Positions 5,444-9,708 of a DNA stretch of 9,708 nt are shown here, in pieces. Below the pieces are notes generated by a model that worked only from the letters and a program-made list of their open reading frames with translations, made no database searches and was not told the DNA's origin. Within the stretch, counting starts at the first letter, position 1. The number at the start of each line of letters is the position of its first letter. The stretch lies in NCBI GenBank assembly GCA_026387595.1, contig JAPLLL010000101.1, positions 1 to 9,708 on the forward strand, given 5' to 3'. The position numbers were made by a program, and so were the translations under genes. Source of the DNA: Candidatus Omnitrophota bacterium. Its GTDB lineage: Bacteria > Omnitrophota > Gorgyraeia > JABMQH01.

Positions 5444-6834
5444 GCATTAAATTTGGCACGGACGGGTGGCGCGCGGTCATCGGCGAGGATTTTACGTTTG
5501 ATAATGTGCGTCTTGTCGCTCAAGCGATCGCGGAGTACGTTAAGACCCAGGGCGGGAAACGCGTTTCTGTCGGATACGATACCCGTTTCCTGGGCAGCAA
5601 ATTCGCCGAGGCGGTTGCCTGTGTCATGGCGGCAAACGGGATAAAGGTTCTTTTGTCGGACGGACCTACCTCAACGCCCGCGCTCAGCCTTTCCATAAAG
5701 CAGAACAAGCTTATAGGCGGAGTAATGGTCACGGCAAGCCATAATCCGCCGCAGTACAGCGGCATAAAATACAAGGCGGATTATGCGGGGCCGGCAGAGC
5801 CCGAGATCATCGCAAAGATCGAAGGTTTTCTGGGAAAGACAGAAATTAAGAACACGGACGCCGAAGGAGCAGAAAAAACCGGCCAGATAAAAAAGGCCGA
5901 CCTTAACGGCCCGCACCTTAAATTTTTAAAGTCATACCTGGATGTCGAGGTTTTAAAAAAGGCAAAGTTTAATATCCTGGCAGACGTCATGTACGGGGCA
6001 GGCCTAAATCCGGGCTTTAACGGCACTGCGCCCGAGCCCATTGAACGCAATCTGAAAGAGCTTATTGCATCCGTAAAAAAAGAAAAATGCGATATCGGGC
6101 TTGCAACCGACGGGGACGTTGACAGGATAGGCGCGATTTCCCCGGACGGCGAATTTATAACAAGCAGCCAGATCATCTCGCTTCTGATCGTTCATTTTGT
6201 GGAGGATAAGAAGTGGAAAGGCGCCATTGCAAAGACCATTTCCGGCAGCTTTCTCATCGATGAGATCGCAAAGGCATTTAAGCTCAAGCTGCACGAAACT
6301 CCCGTCGGCTTCAAATATATATGCAAGCTCATGCAGACGGACGATATCCTGATAGGCGGAGAAGAGTCCGGCGGCATCGGTTTTAAAAATTATGTGCCTG
6401 AGAGGGATGGCACGCTTGCGGGCCTCCTGATCGTTGAAATGATGGCCCAGCGTGGGCAGTCCATAAAAGAGATACTGAAAGACATAGAAAAACGGTTCGG
6501 GAAATTCTGTTCCGACAGGCTGGATATCGAATTCCCGAACGAGAAAAAGCCGGCGCTTTTTGAGGGCTTAAAAAATAACCCGCCCAAAGAAATGCTGGGA
6601 TCGAAAATAGTCGATATCAAGACCTGGGACGGCGTTAAGTATATCTGCGCAGATAAAAGCTGGCTCCTGTTCAGGGCATCAGGCACAGAACCGATATTAA
6701 GGATCTATGCGGAAGCGGATTCCAAGCCGAAATTAAACAAAATACTGGAATTCGGGCGGGGCATCGCTTTAAAAAATGGACCCAGCCCCTCCCGTGGAGG
6801 GCAACTGGGTAAGCAGGAGGGGCGGGGTGGATAA
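5440..6834 (+). CDS. Phosphoglucomutase/phosphomannomutase (alpha-D-phosphohexomutase)
   Basis: This enzyme interconverts hexose-6- and hexose-1-phosphates through a phosphoserine. All four functional loops are present in 464 residues: TASHNP (98-103, phosphoserine Ser100), the Mg2+ loop DGDVDR (224-229), the sugar-specificity loop GEESGG (307-312) and the phosphate-binding loop RASGTEP (412-418). GEESGG-type loops do not by themselves separate glucose from mannose enzymes. With a ManC-like gene upstream, mannose-1-phosphate supply is a reasonable inference. AAGGAG at 5425-5430 precedes ATG 5440, which overlaps the rpe stop (ATGA). The natural C-terminus seems to end near residue 445. The last 19 residues (446-464, rich in Gly, Pro, Ser and Arg) are encoded by a GC-rich palindrome that also carries the lepA ribosome binding site. 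The stop overlaps lepA by 8 bases. Confidence 0.94.
   Translation: MSIKFGTDGWRAVIGEDFTFDNVRLVAQAIAEYVKTQGGKRVSVGYDTRFLGSKFAEAVACVMAANGIKVLLSDGPTSTPALSLSIKQNKLIGGVMVTASHNPPQYSGIKYKADYAGPAEPEIIAKIEGFLGKTEIKNTDAEGAEKTGQIKKADLNGPHLKFLKSYLDVEVLKKAKFNILADVMYGAGLNPGFNGTAPEPIERNLKELIASVKKEKCDIGLATDGDVDRIGAISPDGEFITSSQIISLLIVHFVEDKKWKGAIAKTISGSFLIDEIAKAFKLKLHETPVGFKYICKLMQTDDILIGGEESGGIGFKNYVPERDGTLAGLLIVEMMAQRGQSIKEILKDIEKRFGKFCSDRLDIEFPNEKKPALFEGLKNNPPKEMLGSKIVDIKTWDGVKYICADKSWLLFRASGTEPILRIYAEADSKPKLNKILEFGRGIALKNGPSPSRGGQLGKQEGRGG
6780..6828. repeat. GC-rich palindromic element spanning the mutase 3' end and lepA start
   Basis: The left arm 6780-6793 (ACCCAGCCCCTCCC) and right arm 6815-6828 (AGGAGGGGCGGGGT) are inverted repeats matching at 12 of 14 positions, including a perfect 8-bp block (6785-6792 with 6816-6823). 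A competing local hairpin is also possible: 6780-6784 with 6806-6810, and 6787-6792 with 6796-6801 closing a 3-base loop. The element is far richer in C/G runs than the surrounding coding DNA. It is translated as the C-terminal tail of the mutase and resembles a dispersed REP- or MITE-like palindrome, but only one copy is in this window. Confidence 0.7.
6815..6820 (+). promoter_or_regulatory. Shine-Dalgarno for lepA, inside the palindrome
   Basis: AGGAGG, a perfect consensus, lies 6 bases before GTG 6827 and decides the lepA start. It sits in the right arm of the palindrome. It can pair with CCTCC at 6788-6792, so it may be open or hidden depending on RNA folding. Confidence 0.85.
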
Positions 6835-8620
6835 AGAGCTAATACGTAATTTTTCGATAATAGCGCACGTTGACCACGGAAAGTCCACGCTGGCCGACAG
6901 GATACTGCAGACCACGGGCACTATCGCGGAGCGCGATTTCAGGGACCAGCTCCTGGATGATATGGACCTTGAGCGCGAACGAGGCATCACGATAAAGGCA
7001 AGCGCTGTCCGCCTCGATTACGTAGCTTGCGACGGGAAAACGTATATCCTTAACCTTATTGATACGCCCGGCCATGTTGATTTTACCTACGAGGTTTCCA
7101 AATCGATCGCTGCTTGCGAGGGCGCGCTGCTTATTGTGGACGCGGGCCAGGGCGTTGAGGCGCAGACAGTTGCCAACCTGTACCTGGCCATAGAGCATAA
7201 CCTCACGATTATACCTGTCATAAACAAGATAGACCTTGCCAATGCCCAGATAGACAAGGTAAAGGAGCAGATACAGGACATACTCGGCATAAACGAAGAC
7301 CAGATACTGCTTGCAAGCGCCAAGGAAGGGATCGGCATACACGAGATACTTGAAGCGATCGTAAAGAGGATTCCGCCGCCAAAGGGGAGCGCTGAAAATC
7401 CCCTGCAGGCGCTTGTTTTTGATTCCGCTTATGATACGTTCAAGGGTGTAATAGTCTATGTCAGGATCGTAAACGGCATGTTGGACGCCTCAACAAAAGT
7501 AAAACTGATGAGGACGAATAAGGTATACGATGTCCAGGAAGTGGGTATATTCAGGCCCAAGCCTGAGAATACAGGGCTATTGGAAGCAGGTGAGGTCGGA
7601 TATCTTACGTGCAACATAAGGGACGCAAAAGAGATCGCGGTCGGGGAAACGGTCACAGACAGCGCAAAGCCTGCCGAGAGCCCTTTGCCCGGATACCGGG
7701 AAATAAAGCCCATGGTATTTGCGGGTATATATCCCGTGAACAGCAAGGATTTCCAGGCATTAAGGGTCGCCATTGAAAAAATGAAGCTTTCGGACGCTTC
7801 CTTTATATATGAGCCTGAGACATCGCCTTCTTTGGGTTTCGGCTTCAGGTGCGGTTTCCTGGGGCTCCTTCATATGGAGATAATAGAGGAAAGGCTTGAG
7901 CGCGAATACGACCTGAATCTTGTCGTAACCACTCCGAGCGTGGTCTATAAAGTAATAAAAATAGACGGGAACGCGCTTGATGTGGACAATCCGCTTAAGC
8001 TGCCGCCGTCAAGTGAAATAGAATCAATCCTGGAGCCGTATGTGCGCGCCTATATCCTGGTGCCGAAAGAATCTATCGGGACCATTCTGGAACTTTCAGA
8101 GTCTCGCCGCGGCAAATATATAAGCACTGAATACCTGGGCCCGGAAAAGGCGCAGATCACGTATGAGCTGCCGCTTTCCGAGATCATAGTGGATTTTTAC
8201 GATAAGATAAAATCATTAAGCCGGGGCTACGGCTCGCTTGATTACGAATTCCTGGATTACCGGCCAACAATGATAGCGAAGGTGGATATCCTGATAAACG
8301 GGGAGCCGTTTGACGCGCTTACCTGCCTGGTATACAGGGATAAGGCGCAGCAAAAGGGCAGGGCGATCGTCGAGAAACTGAAGGAGCTGATCCCGAGGCA
8401 GCTTTTCCGCGTGACCCTGCAGGCCGCTATCGGCGGCCAGGTCATAGCCAGGGAGGATGTGCGTTCGGTCGGAAAAGATGTGACTGCCAAATGCTACGGC
8501 GGCGACATTACCCGCAAACGCAAGCTCTGGGATAAACAAAAGGAGGGTAAAAAGAGATTGAAACAATTCGGAAAGGTGCAGATACCGCAGGAAGCCTTCT
8601 TCGCTGCGCTAAAGGTGTAA
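6827..8620 (+). CDS. lepA: Elongation factor 4 (LepA GTPase)
   Basis: LepA is a ribosome-associated translational GTPase linked to back-translocation and to initiation or biogenesis of 30S subunits. The 597-residue product matches the family length (E. coli 599). The GTPase motifs are in order: AHVDHGKST (13-21), RGITIKA (52-58), DTPGHVDF (79-86, catalytic His83), NKID (133-136) and a SAKEG box. The EF4-specific C-terminal domain is complete, with SVGKDVTAKCYGGDITRKRK and the terminal QIPQEAFFAALK. I place the start at GTG 6827: homologues begin a few residues before IRNFSIIAH, and AGGAGG lies 6 bases upstream. An in-frame ATG at 6776 would add 17 residues encoded by the palindrome and is unlikely. 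It overlaps the mutase stop by 8 bases and ends one base before lepB. Confidence 0.97.
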   Translation: MDKELIRNFSIIAHVDHGKSTLADRILQTTGTIAERDFRDQLLDDMDLERERGITIKASAVRLDYVACDGKTYILNLIDTPGHVDFTYEVSKSIAACEGALLIVDAGQGVEAQTVANLYLAIEHNLTIIPVINKIDLANAQIDKVKEQIQDILGINEDQILLASAKEGIGIHEILEAIVKRIPPPKGSAENPLQALVFDSAYDTFKGVIVYVRIVNGMLDASTKVKLMRTNKVYDVQEVGIFRPKPENTGLLEAGEVGYLTCNIRDAKEIAVGETVTDSAKPAESPLPGYREIKPMVFAGIYPVNSKDFQALRVAIEKMKLSDASFIYEPETSPSLGFGFRCGFLGLLHMEIIEERLEREYDLNLVVTTPSVVYKVIKIDGNALDVDNPLKLPPSSEIESILEPYVRAYILVPKESIGTILELSESRRGKYISTEYLGPEKAQITYELPLSEIIVDFYDKIKSLSRGYGSLDYEFLDYRPTMIAKVDILINGEPFDALTCLVYRDKAQQKGRAIVEKLKELIPRQLFRVTLQAAIGGQVIAREDVRSVGKDVTAKCYGGDITRKRKLWDKQKEGKKRLKQFGKVQIPQEAFFAALKV

Positions 8621-8621
8621 T

Positions 8622-9179
8622 ATGAACCCTGAACTTAAGAAACGCATAAAACTGGAGATAAAGGAATGGGGCCAGTCCATAATCATAGCCTTTGTGCTGG
8701 CCATGATCATACGCACGTTCGTTGTGCAGGCGTTCAAGATCCCGTCGGGTTCGATGAGGCCCACTTTCCTGGAAGGCGACAGGATACTGGTAAATAAATT
8801 TATCTATCGTTTCCACGAACCGGAAAGGGGCGACATCGTCGTATTTAAATATCCGGAAGACACAAAAAAAGATTTCGTGAAACGGCTCATTGCAAAAGGC
8901 GGGGAGGTTATTGAGATAAAGAACGGGAATATATATATCAACGACAAGCTTGCTAATGAACCGGGTGCGATACGTGATGTTTATTACTATAACCGCGGAG
9001 ACAGCGGCAAGGAAGGCCAGAAGATAGCCGTGCCTAAGAACAGTTATTACGTGCTGGGCGACAACAGCGGCTCCTCAAGGGATTCCAGGTACTGGGGATT
9101 TGTCCCGAAGAAGTATCTTCTCGGCAAGGCGTTCCTGATATATTGGCCGCCTAACAGGATAAAGATAATAAAAGAATGA
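8622..9179 (+). CDS. lepB: Signal peptidase I
   Basis: This enzyme removes signal peptides from exported proteins on the outer face of the inner membrane. The 185-residue protein has a short basic cytoplasmic N-terminus, a single membrane anchor (about 17-35) and the S26 catalytic core. Box B IPSGSMRPT has nucleophile Ser44, box C covers GDRILVNKF and RGDIVVF, and box D DFVKRLIA has general base Lys87. Box E is GDNSGSSRDSRYWGFVP, near residue 145. The compact, single-span form resembles the short signal peptidases of Gram-positive and many other bacteria more than the 324-residue E. coli enzyme. It follows lepA by one base, a classic lepA-lepB arrangement. Only a weak AAAGG-type site precedes ATG 8622, so translation is probably coupled to lepA. 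Confidence 0.96.
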   Translation: MNPELKKRIKLEIKEWGQSIIIAFVLAMIIRTFVVQAFKIPSGSMRPTFLEGDRILVNKFIYRFHEPERGDIVVFKYPEDTKKDFVKRLIAKGGEVIEIKNGNIYINDKLANEPGAIRDVYYYNRGDSGKEGQKIAVPKNSYYVLGDNSGSSRDSRYWGFVPKKYLLGKAFLIYWPPNRIKIIKE

Positions 9180-9708
9180 ATATAGCAAACAGGATCACCA
9201 TACTGCGCATTTTGCTGGTGCCGTTTTTTATCGGTTCGATAATCTATTATAGAAGCGAAAGCAGGCTGCTTTCCATACTCCCGCTTGCGATATTTTTCAC
9301 GGCCATGCTGACCGATGTTGTGGACGGCTTTATAGCAAGACGGTTCAACCAGAAGACGGAACTGGGCACGATCCTGGACCCAATAGCCGATAAGGTACTG
9401 ATCATTACGGCATTCATATGCCTTTCGGTTTCAAAAAGCATCCCTTCGCACCTGCAGCTGCCGGCATGGGTCCCTATAATTATCATAAGCAGGGACATAA
9501 TCATCGTGATAGGAAGCGTTGTGATCCATCTGATCAAGGGAGACATTGAACTTATACCGAGCGTATGGGGCAAGGCGACCACATTTTTCCAGATGACCAC
9601 TGTTTTAAGCGTCCTGCTGATGTTCAGATATTCCTTCATAATATGGAACATAGCCGTTGCCCTGACGATCTTTTCCGGCATAGATTATATGATCAAAGGC
9701 AGCCGGAT
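9176..9708 (+). CDS. pgsA: CDP-diacylglycerol-glycerol-3-phosphate 3-phosphatidyltransferase (3' partial)
   Basis: PgsA makes phosphatidylglycerol phosphate from CDP-diacylglycerol and glycerol-3-phosphate in the inner membrane. From ATG 9176 the frame runs open to the right edge (177 full codons). The CDP-alcohol phosphotransferase signature is complete at residues 47-72: Asp47, Asp50-Gly51, Ala54-Arg55, Gly64, Asp68 and Asp72, with the expected spacing. The N-terminus MNIANRITILRIL matches the typical PgsA opening, and several hydrophobic spans follow (about 32-45, 74-84, 97-118, 135-170). Homologues are about 180-200 residues long, so little is missing. The start overlaps the lepB stop as ATGA. 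A related CDP-alcohol enzyme of the same superfamily cannot be fully excluded, but PgsA is by far the best fit. Confidence 0.92.
   Translation, partial: MNIANRITILRILLVPFFIGSIIYYRSESRLLSILPLAIFFTAMLTDVVDGFIARRFNQKTELGTILDPIADKVLIITAFICLSVSKSIPSHLQLPAWVPIIIISRDIIIVIGSVVIHLIKGDIELIPSVWGKATTFFQMTTVLSVLLMFRYSFIIWNIAVALTIFSGIDYMIKGSR

Noticed and set aside
6776..6826. Upstream ATG start for LepA within the palindrome
   Set aside because: LepA homologues begin only a few residues before IRNFSIIAH, and the perfect AGGAGG sits correctly for GTG 6827. The 17 extra residues would be palindrome translation only.
6839..7342. Long open frame on the minus strand opposite lepA (167 codons)
   Set aside because: It lies wholly inside a clearly real, full-length lepA and its peptide shows no recognisable motif. 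It is a by-product of codon use on the coding strand.
9247..9681. Minus-strand open frame of 144 codons at the right end
   Set aside because: It is antisense to pgsA, whose CDP-alcohol phosphotransferase motif is complete. The plus-strand gene is real and merely lacks its stop in the window.
1..9708. A hidden defence, CRISPR, toxin-antitoxin or prophage system
   Set aside because: Reading both strands showed no repeat-spacer array, transposase, integrase, nuclease-toxin or phage gene. Apart from the small left-end genes, every gene matches a known housekeeping family.

Overview
The window is a densely packed stretch of bacterial chromosome with every supported gene on the + strand. From about 766 to the right edge, nine genes lie end to end with no gap larger than one base. 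Most neighbours overlap by exactly 4 or 11 bases, so this is very probably one long, translationally coupled operon. Base composition is moderate, and Ile ATA and Arg AGG codons are frequent. With signal peptidase, PgsA and GDP-mannose genes, this suggests an uncultured Gram-negative-type lineage. The overall feel is of Omnitrophota or a related candidate phylum, but that is an impression of style and no marker in the window proves it.

Left part (1-765). The C-terminal end of an unrecognised gene (to 197) contains a striking perfect hairpin with a second, overlapping alternative hairpin. Two small unrecognised membrane-associated genes follow: a 56-residue protein with one hydrophobic segment and possible lipobox, and a 109-residue protein with three predicted membrane segments and a good Shine-Dalgarno.

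Core operon (766-9708). The order is trpA (tryptophan synthase alpha, with no trpB in view), a short mannose-1-phosphate guanylyltransferase lacking the usual C-terminal beta-helix, ruvX/yqgF, an M16 zinc peptidase, an M50 intramembrane zinc peptidase, rpe, a phosphoglucomutase/phosphomannomutase, lepA (EF4), lepB (signal peptidase I) and pgsA (cut by the right edge). Recurring themes are sugar-phosphate and GDP-sugar supply (ManC-like, PMM/PGM, Rpe), envelope proteolysis (M16, M50, LepB), phospholipid synthesis (PgsA) and housekeeping RNA/translation functions (RuvX, LepA). The mutase could feed mannose-1-phosphate to the guanylyltransferase. The lepA-lepB adjacency is a known arrangement, as in E. 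coli.

No phage, transposase, CRISPR array, tRNA or rRNA is visible, and I found no convincing new defence or secretion system. The most unusual local structure is a GC-rich palindrome at the mutase/lepA junction (about 6780-6828). It is translated in frame as a Gly/Pro/Arg-rich tail on the mutase. It also supplies the lepA Shine-Dalgarno and GTG start, and it can fold in two mutually exclusive ways, one of which would bury that ribosome binding site.
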